Source of the DNA: Emticicia aquatilis
GTDB taxonomy: Bacteria; Bacteroidota; Bacteroidia; Cytophagales; Spirosomataceae
Assembly (NCBI RefSeq): GCF_014644295.1
Contig: NZ_BMKK01000013.1
Location: 1-64,000 of the forward strand
Length of the DNA stretch: 64,000 nt
Reading direction: 5' to 3'
Shown: in pieces, positions 1-7,824 of the stretch
How the letters are laid out: the number at the start of each line of letters is the position of its first letter
Numbering within the stretch: position 1 is the first letter of the stretch
The notes under the pieces: model-generated
Told to the model about the DNA's origin: nothing
The model's database searches: none
Seen by the model: the letters and a program-made list of their open reading frames with translations, nothing else
Position numbers and translations under genes: made by a program

Positions 1-28
1 TCATCAGAAATGATGAGACTTTTTTTGT
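1..28 (+). terminator. Rho-independent terminator, cut by the window start
   Basis: The six-base arm TCATCA (1-6) pairs with TGATGA (11-16) around a GAAA loop, and GAC plus a run of seven T follows. The GAC after the stem suggests that the left arm continues upstream of the window. It would end a plus-strand gene lying just outside. Confidence 0.6.
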
Positions 29-138
29 TATTAGCCTATACCAACCAAATTAACAAACAAAAGCGTTGGGCCTCAAACTCAGGTGAGTAGAATAAACTAC
101 GAGCATTTTATTTAGTTTTATCCACATAGATTATAAAA

Positions 139-172
139 CATAAACCCCACAGACCAATCCGCAGGGTTTATG
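139..172 (-). terminator. Hairpin downstream of the Gre-like gene
   Basis: A perfect nine-base inverted repeat, CATAAACCC at 139-147 with GGGTTTATG at 164-172, lies 23 bases past the stop codon of the minus-strand Gre-like gene. The T run on the minus strand is weak, so this is a probable rather than certain terminator. Confidence 0.45.
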
Positions 173-194
173 AAAGTAAATAAGAGGTCTACTA

Positions 195-638
195 TTAACT
201 AATCGATAGTATTTTGTAAATTTTTCCTCTAAACTCAAAAGTTTCTCCTACTGATTTACCTAAAATAATCTGTCCGATTGGTGCTTCTTGTGAAATCACC
301 ATAAATTTTATTCCGTTTAACTCAACTATCCCTGCACCGATTGATACAAAGAAATAGCCCATCGTAGTTTCTATTAATGCTCCAAAAGTCACTTTTGTAA
401 AAAGAGTCTCGATGTCAATTTTATCCAAAGAAAGGCGTTCTTGACGTGCCTGTCCGTACATTCTGCCGTTCATTTCTCGGTCGAGTTGCCCCATTGCTCG
501 GGCTGTTTCGTATTTATCTCCTGCCGAACTTTTTCCTTCTTCATTTGCGGAGTTTTTTGCCGCTTCCATTGCTTCAAAAGAAGTTTGCATACGGCTTTCT
601 ATCAATTTCTTTACTTTTTCTAATAATTGTTGTTTCAT
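195..638 (-). CDS. GreA/GreB-like C-terminal domain protein
   Basis: A 147-residue protein with an amphipathic, charged N-terminal half (residues 1-75, probably helical coiled coil) and a C-terminal beta-rich half ending in GETFEFRGKIYKI, which resembles the FKBP-like C-terminal domain of the GreA/GreB transcript cleavage factors. Typical GreA carries two conserved acidic residues at the coiled-coil tip; I cannot place them with certainty here, so RNA polymerase binding is inferred from the fold only. The start codon lies four bases beyond the stop of the upstream moeB-like gene, so the two are almost surely co-transcribed. Bacteroidota often carry such short Gre relatives besides a full GreA; catalytic activity is unproven. 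Confidence 0.65.
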   Translation of the reverse strand: MKQQLLEKVKKLIESRMQTSFEAMEAAKNSANEEGKSSAGDKYETARAMGQLDREMNGRMYGQARQERLSLDKIDIETLFTKVTFGALIETTMGYFFVSIGAGIVELNGIKFMVISQEAPIGQIILGKSVGETFEFRGKIYKILSIS

Positions 639-641
639 GTA

Positions 642-1748
642 TTAATTAATTCTCTTTTCAGCGGTGATATTTTGTAGAAAAGAAGGGTTATCATTTAAGA
701 TTTTATTCATTCCTCCAGTTAGATTTAAAAGATTGTCGTAGCCATATTGTTCTTGAAGAATTTTTATAGCTTTCTGACTTCGAATACCACTTTGGCAATG
801 CACAACTACCGTTTTATCTCGACTGATTTTTGGTAAATGCTTTTCAAATTCTGACAAAGGCATTAATTCTCCGCCAATGTTTCGGGCTTCGTATTCGTGC
901 TTTTCTCTTACATCAATTAGTTGGTAATCGCCTAATGAGTTTAATCTTTCAAACGTTATATCATTCGCTGATTTTAGTCCACAAAAAGCTTCATAATTAA
1001 TTAGTTGAGTAATTTTTGATGTTTCGGGCATCTTGGGAATTTTAATAATTCTGCTTTGCATCGAAAGCGTATCCAATACTAATAATTTTCCTGAAAGTGG
1101 TTCGCCTACATTTGTAATAACTTTGATAGCTTCAAGTGCTTGCATTGAACCAATAATTCCAGGCAAAACGCCCAAAACACCAGCTTCAGCACAGTTTGGT
1201 GCTTGCTCAGGTGGTGGTGGAGTTGGGAATAAATCTCGATAAGTAGCTGAGTTTTTATGATTAAAAACTGCAACTTGCCCCTCAAAACGATGAATTGCAC
1301 CATAAACGAATGGTTTATCAAGTATCACGCAGGCGTCATTTACCAAATACCGAGTCGGGAAATTATCGGTTCCATCAATCACAATGTCATAATCTTTGAT
1401 GATTTCTAAGGCATTGCTGGCACTTAATTGAGTTGGATATTGATTAAATTTGACTAAAGGATTTAATGCTGATAATCGGTTAATGCTTTCACTAATTTTC
1501 TCATGTCCAACTGCTGAAGAACTATATAAAATTTGCCTTTGGAGATTGCTAATATCAATTTTGTCGTTTTCAACGACACCAATCGTACCTACACCAGCCG
1601 CTGTTAAGTATAACAAAATAGGGCTACCGAGTCCGCCACAACCAATTACCAAAACCTTTGATTGTTTTAGTTTTTCTTGTCCAGCTAAGCCAAATTCTGG
1701 CATCAGCATTTGTCGATTATATCTTTGAAATTCTTCGGGTGTGAGCAT
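642..1748 (-). CDS. moeB: MoeB/ThiF-family adenylyltransferase with rhodanese domain
   Basis: A 368-residue E1-like enzyme. Residues 1-250 form the ThiF/MoeB adenylation domain, with the nucleotide loop GCGGLGS at 36-42 and the active-site cysteine in NCAEAG (Cys186). Residues about 265-360 form a rhodanese domain with the CQSGIR loop (catalytic Cys318). The family adenylates the C-terminal glycine of MoaD or ThiS; the rhodanese part delivers sulfur, as in eukaryotic Uba4/MOCS3. The two CxxC zinc motifs of E. coli MoeB are absent. A MoaD-type partner lies at the far end of the window, and three molybdopterin-dependent or molybdate-related genes lie between. It leads an operon with the Gre-like gene. 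Assignment to MoaD rather than ThiS is inference. Confidence 0.85.
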   Translation of the reverse strand: MLTPEEFQRYNRQMLMPEFGLAGQEKLKQSKVLVIGCGGLGSPILLYLTAAGVGTIGVVENDKIDISNLQRQILYSSSAVGHEKISESINRLSALNPLVKFNQYPTQLSASNALEIIKDYDIVIDGTDNFPTRYLVNDACVILDKPFVYGAIHRFEGQVAVFNHKNSATYRDLFPTPPPPEQAPNCAEAGVLGVLPGIIGSMQALEAIKVITNVGEPLSGKLLVLDTLSMQSRIIKIPKMPETSKITQLINYEAFCGLKSANDITFERLNSLGDYQLIDVREKHEYEARNIGGELMPLSEFEKHLPKISRDKTVVVHCQSGIRSQKAIKILQEQYGYDNLLNLTGGMNKILNDNPSFLQNITAEKRIN

Positions 1749-1944
1749 ATTACAAAGGGAGCAATAAAGAAGCTATTTCTTAAAATATGTTAAATAATTA
1801 CGATTACAACAAGCTAACGAATCATTTCTCTCGTAAATGTGTAATTATTACATAGTTTTTTAATAGAAATACTAATTTTTAGACTAAAAGTACGTTTATT
1901 TGTTATTTATAAAAAAGTTAATTCAAAATAAGTATATCTGAGAA

Positions 1945-2697
1945 ATGAAAAAAACATTTATTGCTTTCGCTACTTTTATTCTAATAACACAATTTTCGTT
2001 TGCACAAAACACAAAAGCACCAGCTGCCAAGCCTAAAACACCAGCTGCAAAACCAGCTACGACTACAAAAACTGTAGTTGTTGCTCCGTCATCAGCGGAA
2101 GGTATGAAAAACGGTGTTGATTCGATTAGCTACGCTATCGGTATGAATATTGCTGGTAATTTAAAACAACAAAATCTGAAAGTTAATTCAGCGATGATGG
2201 CAAAAGCCATTGACCAAATATTGAATGGACAATCGACTTGGATGGACCCCAATGCTGCAAATGCCTATATTCAGGGGTATTTTCAGAACGAATCAATGAA
2301 AAAAGGGGCAGCTAATAAGGCTGTTGGAGATAAATTTTTGGCTGAAAATAAAACCAAAGCTGGTGTTGTTACTTTGCCAAGTGGCCTGCAATACTCAATC
2401 ATGAAAGAGGGTAACGGTGCAAAACCTGCTTCTTCTGATAAAGTAAAAGTACATTATCACGGTACGTTGATTGATGGAAGTGTTTTTGATAGCTCAGTGG
2501 AGCGTGGACAACCTGCCGAATTTGGTGTAACGCAGGTGATTCAAGGTTGGGTAGAAGCTCTTCAATTAATGCCAGTTGGTTCGAAATGGAAATTATTTAT
2601 TCCTTCAAACTTGGCGTATGGCCCACAAGGCCCACCAAGCATCGGCCCGAATCAAGTTTTGATTTTCGAGGTTGAATTGCTTGATATTGTGAAGTAA
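1945..2697 (+). CDS. FKBP-type peptidyl-prolyl isomerase, exported
   Basis: A 250-residue protein with a signal peptide (residues 1-20, ending FAQN) followed by an Ala/Pro/Lys-rich linker with two copies of a KAPAAKP-type unit (about 22-45). Residues about 55-125 match the FKBP N-terminal dimerisation domain (SYAIGMNIA, then a MakA/FkpA-like helical part) and residues 145-250 are the FKBP_C domain, with the conserved segments VHYHGTLIDGSVFDSS, VIQGWVEAL and LAYGPQG. It should catalyse cis-trans prolyl isomerisation and act as a folding chaperone in the periplasm. The following gene, a C-terminal processing protease, begins 68 bases downstream, so the pair may form a periplasmic protein quality-control operon. 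Confidence 0.92.
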   Translation: MKKTFIAFATFILITQFSFAQNTKAPAAKPKTPAAKPATTTKTVVVAPSSAEGMKNGVDSISYAIGMNIAGNLKQQNLKVNSAMMAKAIDQILNGQSTWMDPNAANAYIQGYFQNESMKKGAANKAVGDKFLAENKTKAGVVTLPSGLQYSIMKEGNGAKPASSDKVKVHYHGTLIDGSVFDSSVERGQPAEFGVTQVIQGWVEALQLMPVGSKWKLFIPSNLAYGPQGPPSIGPNQVLIFEVELLDIVK

Positions 2698-2765
2698 CAA
2701 TATCGCTCTAAAATATGACATTTTTTAAATATACACTCCCCTTCAGGGGACAGGGGTTACAAATT

Positions 2766-4832
2766 ATGAAAAGAATCATCGTTCTACTAACCTTAACTGG
2801 TCTTTTTGGTTGTTTTGAAAACAAAGCCCAAAACTCGTCGTCGCCAACGTATGGCTATAACGATTTGAAACCTACTCGTACGCAAGAGCAGGTTGAGCAG
2901 TTTGCTACCCAGTTTTTGAGTTATCACCACTACCAAAAGTTTAAGCTCGATGATGATTTTTCGGCAAAAGTTTGGGATAATTTTTTGAAAGATGTAGATG
3001 GTGGACATTCATATTTTCTTGAAAGCGACATCAAATCTTTTGAAAAATATCGTAATGGTATTGATGAAGATTTATTGGAAGGAGATTTGACCGCTCCATT
3101 TGAAGTTTTCAATCTTTATCGCAAACGCTACAAAGAACGTCACGATTTTATTATGGCTTTGCTTGATAAGCCATTTGATTTTACGACCGACGAAAGCTAC
3201 GAAACTGACCGTGAAAAAAGCAATTGGGCAAAATCAACGGCTGAGTTGGATGATGTTTGGCGTAAGATTGTAAAAAGTCAGGTACTTGACCTGAAATTAA
3301 GTGGAAGCAAAGATTCTGCAACAATAGCAACCCTGAAAGACCGCTATAAGCGTTGGGAAACTCGTATTGCTAAATGGAGAGCCGATGACGTATTCCAGTC
3401 GTTTATGAATGCTTTTTCTGAAACTATCGACCCTCATACAAACTATATGATTCCGAGTACAGCTGCTCAGTTTAATATCGAAATGAGCCAGTCGGTAGAA
3501 GGAATTGGTGCTTCGTTGAGAAACGAAGGTGATTATGTAATGATTGCCGAAATTATCCCTGGAGGCCCGTTATTTAAAAGTGGACAAGCAACCAAAAATG
3601 ACAGAATTGTGGCTGTAGCTCAAGGCGAAAACGGAACATGGCAAGATATTGTTGGCTGGCTAACAGATGATGCTGTAAAGCTAATTAGAGGCACAAAAGG
3701 AACAGTTGTTCGTGTAAGACTCCTACCGGGCGATGCACCTGCGGGTTCACCAACAAAAGAGCTACGTTTAGTTCGTGAAAAAGTAAAACTCGAAGAAGCA
3801 GTTGCCAAAGGTGAAGTTGTACCGATGAAAAAAGATGGTAAAGACTATAAACTGGGTGTAATTGATATTCCGATGTTCTATCGTGATTTTGAAGATGCTC
3901 GCCGTGGCGGTGATTTTCAGAGTACAACAAAAGATGTTAAGCGTTTCTTGAATGACTTTAAAGCTAAAGGTGTAGACGGTGTAGTGATTGACCTTCGTAA
4001 TAACGGTGGTGGCTCGCTGACTGAAGCCATTAATCTTACTGGTCTATTCATCACAAAAGGCCCAGTTGTTCAACGCCGTGATAATAACGGTAGTGTTGAT
4101 GTAGAGAGTGACACCGACCCTGAATTGGTTTATAATGGCCCATTAGTTATTCTTCAAAATCGTTTTAGTGCTTCGGCTTCGGAGATTTTTGCGGGAGCTA
4201 TTCAAGATTATAAGCGTGGAGTAATTGTTGGCGAACAATCTTTCGGAAAAGGAACAGTGCAACAATTAGTTGATTTAGACCAGTTTTTGCTCGCACCTCG
4301 TACTGCGTCTACCGATAAAAAACCAGCGGTAGGTTTCGACCAAAAAGAAAGATACGGACAATTGAAATTGACAACTGAGAAGTTTTATCGCATCACAGGA
4401 AATAGCACTCAACGCAAAGGAGTTTCGGCTGATATTTTATTGCCAACACCTTTCGACCCAGAGGAAATGGGAGAAAGTTCTCAACCAAGTGCATTGCCGT
4501 ATGACCAAGTAAAAACTTCTGATTACGAGAAAACAACTGTTATCAACGAGAAAATATTGGCCAAATTGCAAGAAAAATACCAAGCTCGTTTGAAATCAGA
4601 CCAAGAATTGAAGCAATTAACCGATGATTTGGCCGAGTATCGTAAGATAAAAGATATTACTGTTATTTCGCTGAATGAAGCTAAACGCAAGCAAGAGCGT
4701 GATGAAAACGAAAAACGCAGAAAAGCTGTAAATAAATTAAGCTCAGGCGAAAAAGATGAAAAAGAAAAAGATATTATCTTGTCCGAAAGTGAGCGTATTC
4801 TCTGTGATTTAATTTCATCATCACAGAAATAA
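2766..4832 (+). CDS. prc: Carboxy-terminal processing peptidase Prc/Tsp (S41A)
   Basis: A 688-residue S41 peptidase. I use the ATG at 2766 because it starts directly with a lipoprotein-type signal (MKRIIVLLTLTGLFGC); the longer frame adds an unrelated 17 residues. It contains an N-terminal Tsp region, a PDZ domain (around GASLRNEGDYVMIAEIIPGGP), the S41 core with FSASASE and SFGKGTVQQ holding the Ser/Lys dyad (Ser470 and Lys495 from the ATG), and a charged C-terminal DUF3340 region. The family cleaves non-polar C-termini of periplasmic proteins. It is preceded by an FKBP chaperone and closed by a strong terminator. Confidence in the family is very high. Confidence 0.93.
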   Translation: MKRIIVLLTLTGLFGCFENKAQNSSSPTYGYNDLKPTRTQEQVEQFATQFLSYHHYQKFKLDDDFSAKVWDNFLKDVDGGHSYFLESDIKSFEKYRNGIDEDLLEGDLTAPFEVFNLYRKRYKERHDFIMALLDKPFDFTTDESYETDREKSNWAKSTAELDDVWRKIVKSQVLDLKLSGSKDSATIATLKDRYKRWETRIAKWRADDVFQSFMNAFSETIDPHTNYMIPSTAAQFNIEMSQSVEGIGASLRNEGDYVMIAEIIPGGPLFKSGQATKNDRIVAVAQGENGTWQDIVGWLTDDAVKLIRGTKGTVVRVRLLPGDAPAGSPTKELRLVREKVKLEEAVAKGEVVPMKKDGKDYKLGVIDIPMFYRDFEDARRGGDFQSTTKDVKRFLNDFKAKGVDGVVIDLRNNGGGSLTEAINLTGLFITKGPVVQRRDNNGSVDVESDTDPELVYNGPLVILQNRFSASASEIFAGAIQDYKRGVIVGEQSFGKGTVQQLVDLDQFLLAPRTASTDKKPAVGFDQKERYGQLKLTTEKFYRITGNSTQRKGVSADILLPTPFDPEEMGESSQPSALPYDQVKTSDYEKTTVINEKILAKLQEKYQARLKSDQELKQLTDDLAEYRKIKDITVISLNEAKRKQERDENEKRRKAVNKLSSGEKDEKEKDIILSESERILCDLISSSQK

Positions 4833-4851
4833 TAATCAACTATTTTTTCTA

Positions 4852-4898
4852 AAGAAACCCCCAGATGAGCCAATCAACTGGGGGTTTCTTATTTTTTT
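4852..4898 (+). terminator. Strong Rho-independent terminator after prc
   Basis: A perfect 13-base stem (AAGAAACCCCCAG at 4852-4864 with CTGGGGGTTTCTT at 4878-4890) is followed by ATTTTTTT. It lies 19 bases after the prc stop codon. Confidence 0.9.
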
Positions 4899-4907
4899 AA
4901 GGTTAAA

Positions 4908-4939
4908 TTGTTATCTTTTATTGGTATTTCATAACTTTG
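4908..4939 (+). promoter_or_regulatory. Bacteroidota-type promoter for the GH13-like gene
   Basis: TTG at 4908-4910 lies 21 bases before TAACTTTG at 4932-4939, matching the Bacteroidota -33/-7 pattern (TTG, 19-21 bases, TAnnTTTG). The ATG at 4963 follows 23 bases later. Confidence 0.55.
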
Positions 4940-4962
4940 TATATAACCTATGATGAAATTCG

Positions 4963-6972
4963 ATGACAACTGATACTTATACACAAACGTCGATGTTTGA
5001 TTTGTGGCGTCAGAATCATTATTTATACAAAGATAAATATACTTCGCACCAGACGTCGTACATCGAGAATCTGTTGCCCGAAATTGCCGTTCAGCTAAAT
5101 GTTTATGATATTATAGACATTCTTCAACGTCGATTTGGCAATGATATTATCCAAAGGGCATTAGACCCCAGTCGTGGTATCGAAAGCCCCGTAAGCTATC
5201 ACCAAGATAGCCAATGGCTGAAGAAGTCGAATATGGTGGGCATCAATGTCCGTACCATCAACAACTTTTTCAATGTCGTCAAATACGCACTAACGATTCC
5301 AAAATCACAAGATTCGATACATTTATTGCCTATTTGGGAGCCAGGAGTAGTTGGCAGCCTCTATGGCATGACAACTTTCAATATAAACCCTGAGTTTTAC
5401 AGTCAAGAATTGGCTACTGCTATCCCGTCGCTTGATTCGGTCGAGAAACAACTCAAATTTGTGGTGAATATCTTGCATGCAATGGGCAAGAGCGTAGGCA
5501 TGGACGTGATTCCACACACCGACCGTTTTTCGGAAATGGTCATTGCATATCCTCGCTTTTTTGAGTGGGTACGCAGGGTTGGAGGAAGAATTACGAGCAA
5601 TTCAGAAACAATTTATAGAGAGGTCGAAGAAATTATTTGGCATTATTTAGTACGTAATGGCACAGCCAACGGAACACCGATTTCTTACTCAAAAAACACG
5701 CTGTTTTCGCCCGAAATTCCAATTTTGAGCGATGAACAACGATTGGAAATAATATTCGGTTATAAAAACGATTTTCAAGGCCGTCTTCGCCGCCGCATTG
5801 AGTTAATGCACGAACTAATTTACCAAGGCTACGAAACCCTTCCGATGACAATGGCACCGCCGTACCGTGGGCTACACATCAATCCCGAAGAATTTGTGAT
5901 TGATGAAAACGGAAACCGTTGGTACACTTATGAATTTGATGAGCCACAGGCAATGTCGAGGGTTTTTGGCCCTTTGGCACGCTATAAGTTTTTTCACTCA
6001 AAAGATGATAACGCTAATTGGATATTAGATTTTGAGAACCCAAATAAATATGCGTGGGAGTATTTCTGTCAAAAAGTGTATGAATGTCAGAAAACCTATA
6101 ATTTAGATTTTATGCGGGGCGATATGGCTCATGTTCAACCCCGACCAGATGGCGTACCAGCCAGACCCGATGAATATTATGACCCACTGATGGCCGTAAA
6201 GCATTATGTGCAGAAACAAGGCGTCAAGCATTTTGCATTTTTTGCTGAAACTTTTTTAGTTGACCCTGATTTTATGGGATATGGCGATGAAAATGACCAC
6301 TTGGAGGCCATTGATGCCGATTCTACACTCGGAGATTTACAGTCTTCGGTGGTAGGTTCTCCCGAGTTTATGCAGAAATTTGTGAAGTACAATCAATTGC
6401 TTCGCACTCGTAAATTCGCACCAAATTTTACGGTTATGACAGCTGATAAAGATGACCCTCGTTTTGATGAGTTTTATCGAACTGCCAATTATCTGCGTTT
6501 GTTTGTTTCGTTGTTTTTGACTGATATGCCAAGCTATGTAGGTTTGGGCTTTGAAACACGCAATATGCACCTTGAAAGAGGCAAAAATGAAGAATATACG
6601 AAACTATACGTTTTTGCAATTCGAGATGATAATGACCGAGATAAAGTAACTCACGGGCCATTTATTTGGGGTAAAAATCACTATCAGTTTCATTTGTTTC
6701 AGCAAATGCACCAACTGGCTGAAAATATTTGGGAGGAAATCAAAGGCCGTTCGGTGAAATGGCTTTTAGAACCAACCGAAGAGCAAAAATTGATGATTTG
6801 GACACTGCAAGATAATCCGAAGTACGTTTTTGTGGTAAACTTCGACCCATATAATGGTATTGACGAAAATCTTTTGCGAGAAAAGACCTTCAATCATCCA
6901 CTCAACCAAATCTTTACGACTGGGCATTATAGCCAGCAGCATGAGTGCAGGGTTTATCGTTTGAACGATTGA
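4963..6972 (+). CDS. GH13-like (alpha-amylase superfamily) protein
   Basis: A 669-residue protein without signal peptide. The middle part looks like a TIM barrel of the alpha-amylase clan: LLPIWEPG then GSLYGMTTF, followed by HAMGKSVGMDVIPHTDR (region I-like, D and H around residues 180-187), DFMRGDM (region II-like, Asp387 as candidate nucleophile) and HFAFFAETF (region III-like, Glu429 as candidate acid). The expected region IV (NHD-type) is not evident; the corresponding segment reads LFLTDMPSYVGLGFETRN. Residues 560-669 may form a beta-sandwich. The cytoplasmic location suggests work on an internal glucan or sugar phosphate. It has its own promoter and terminators on both sides. The substrate is unknown, and the loss of region IV makes true amylase activity uncertain. 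Confidence 0.6.
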   Translation: MTTDTYTQTSMFDLWRQNHYLYKDKYTSHQTSYIENLLPEIAVQLNVYDIIDILQRRFGNDIIQRALDPSRGIESPVSYHQDSQWLKKSNMVGINVRTINNFFNVVKYALTIPKSQDSIHLLPIWEPGVVGSLYGMTTFNINPEFYSQELATAIPSLDSVEKQLKFVVNILHAMGKSVGMDVIPHTDRFSEMVIAYPRFFEWVRRVGGRITSNSETIYREVEEIIWHYLVRNGTANGTPISYSKNTLFSPEIPILSDEQRLEIIFGYKNDFQGRLRRRIELMHELIYQGYETLPMTMAPPYRGLHINPEEFVIDENGNRWYTYEFDEPQAMSRVFGPLARYKFFHSKDDNANWILDFENPNKYAWEYFCQKVYECQKTYNLDFMRGDMAHVQPRPDGVPARPDEYYDPLMAVKHYVQKQGVKHFAFFAETFLVDPDFMGYGDENDHLEAIDADSTLGDLQSSVVGSPEFMQKFVKYNQLLRTRKFAPNFTVMTADKDDPRFDEFYRTANYLRLFVSLFLTDMPSYVGLGFETRNMHLERGKNEEYTKLYVFAIRDDNDRDKVTHGPFIWGKNHYQFHLFQQMHQLAENIWEEIKGRSVKWLLEPTEEQKLMIWTLQDNPKYVFVVNFDPYNGIDENLLREKTFNHPLNQIFTTGHYSQQHECRVYRLND

Positions 6973-6994
6973 TAGAATATTAATAAATCACACA

Positions 6995-7029
6995 AAAGTC
7001 TCATACCTACTCGATAGGTATGAGACTTT
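6995..7029. terminator. Palindromic bidirectional terminator, left copy
   Basis: AAAGTCTCATACCTA (6995-7009) and TAGGTATGAGACTTT (7015-7029) form a perfect 15-base stem with a five-base CTCGA loop. It lies 22 bases after the stop codon of the GH13-like gene. The A and T at the stem ends suit termination in either direction. Confidence 0.6.
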
Positions 7030-7092
7030 AATTATACTACGACCATGGATTTCGGAAAACTCAAAGATATTTCAGATGTAGATTTTACACTT
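6995..7092. repeat. 98-bp direct repeat, left copy
   Basis: Bases 6995-7092 match 7727-7824 at 97 of 98 positions; the only difference is T7011 versus C7743. The unit holds a 15-base perfect hairpin, the short leader and the first 16 codons of the DUF72 gene. The left copy ends exactly where the sequence departs into the DUF6934-like cassette. Confidence 0.95.
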
Positions 7093-7113
7093 TTGTTAAG
7101 CATTCATCATTAA
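7045..7113 (+). pseudogene. Truncated 5' remnant of the DUF72 gene
   Basis: The ATG at 7045 starts a copy of the first 16 codons of the DUF72 gene (MDFGKLKDISDVDFTL). At 7093 the sequence changes to unrelated DNA and a stop follows after six more codons (7111-7113), giving a 22-residue peptide. The complete gene begins again at 7777. This is the scar of an insertion or tandem duplication and is unlikely to have a function of its own, although it would be translated just before the DUF6934-like gene. Confidence 0.85.
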
Positions 7114-7120
7114 AAAGTAT

Positions 7121-7564
7121 ATGGAAGAAAAGTATTACGATTTTGAACGCCCTATTTCAGAAATTCGTTATAACTTTAAAAGCATTAGTCAAGAAAAAGA
7201 GGTTTCTAAGCGAGTAATTTTTACTACTTCAGATTATCAAAACTTTTATAACTTAGCTTTAGTTGATGTTTTTGATGATGGTAGCATCTCTGATATTTCT
7301 GAAACTCGAAATAAAGATATGATAATGGTTTTAGCGACAGTTATCAAAATTATTGAAGAGTTTTTGGATAAATATCCAGATGTATTTCTAATATTTCAGG
7401 GTAGTGATAAAAGACGGCAACGTCTATATCGACTAATTATCAGTCGGGAAATGCCTAATATTGAAAAAAAGTTTATAGTTTTAGGTGGATTTGAAAACTC
7501 ACAGCCTGAACACTTTCGACTTAATCAAGAATATGATTATTTCATTATTTCAAAAATAAGATGA
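7121..7564 (+). CDS. DUF6934-like protein of an inserted cassette
   Basis: A 147-residue soluble protein with no signal peptide or membrane segment. From memory it matches the DUF6934 family of Bacteroidota: YNLALVD near residue 45, then a negatively charged turn, MVLATVIKIIEEFLDKYP (helix, about 71-89), FQGSDKRRQRLYRLII (about 94-108) and a C-terminal F-x-L-NQEYDYFIISK strand. The basic RRQRLYR segment is well conserved in this family and could be a nucleic-acid or nucleotide contact. The family function is unknown. Its stop codon overlaps the start of a 47-residue ORF (ATGA). Both genes sit between 98-bp direct repeats, which implies recent arrival. A toxin-antitoxin-type pair is possible but not shown. 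Confidence 0.75.
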   Translation: MEEKYYDFERPISEIRYNFKSISQEKEVSKRVIFTTSDYQNFYNLALVDVFDDGSISDISETRNKDMIMVLATVIKIIEEFLDKYPDVFLIFQGSDKRRQRLYRLIISREMPNIEKKFIVLGGFENSQPEHFRLNQEYDYFIISKIR

Positions 7565-7704
7565 AAAACAAGCCAATATCTGCAACACAAAAGACTGGTT
7601 ATCAAGTAGTTGATGATAAGCTACGAGCGGCTAATTCATATTTAAAAACAATAGATATGGATAAATTGCATGAAACTGTGCGACAAGGTAAAAAAGAAAA
7701 ATAA
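7561..7704 (+). CDS. Small 47-residue partner of the DUF6934-like gene
   Basis: This ORF starts at the ATG that overlaps the stop of the preceding gene (ATGA at 7561-7564), a classic sign of coupled translation. The product is basic at both ends and carries a central helix-prone stretch (DDKLRAANSYLKTIDMDKLHETV). No cysteine or signal peptide is present. I recognise no family. Its position as the second gene of a two-gene cassette suggests a partner, perhaps an antidote or regulator, of the DUF6934-like protein; that is inference only. It ends 22 bases before the right-hand 98-bp repeat. Confidence 0.6.
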   Translation: MKNKPISATQKTGYQVVDDKLRAANSYLKTIDMDKLHETVRQGKKEK

Positions 7705-7726
7705 CTTCTTGAATTAATTTTATTCT

Positions 7727-7824
7727 AAAGTCTCATACCTACCCGATAGGTATGAGACTTTAATTATACTACGACCATGGATTTCGGAAAACTCAAAGAT
7801 ATTTCAGATGTAGATTTTACACTT
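7727..7824. repeat. 98-bp direct repeat, right copy
   Basis: This is the right-hand copy of the repeat at 6995-7092 and is continuous with the intact DUF72 gene. Its hairpin (7727-7761) has the same 15-base stem, with loop CCCGA instead of CTCGA. Confidence 0.95.

Noticed and set aside
2715-2765. Upstream extension of the prc reading frame
   Set aside because: The extra 17 residues precede a clear lipoprotein signal that starts at the ATG at 2766, so the extension is not translated.
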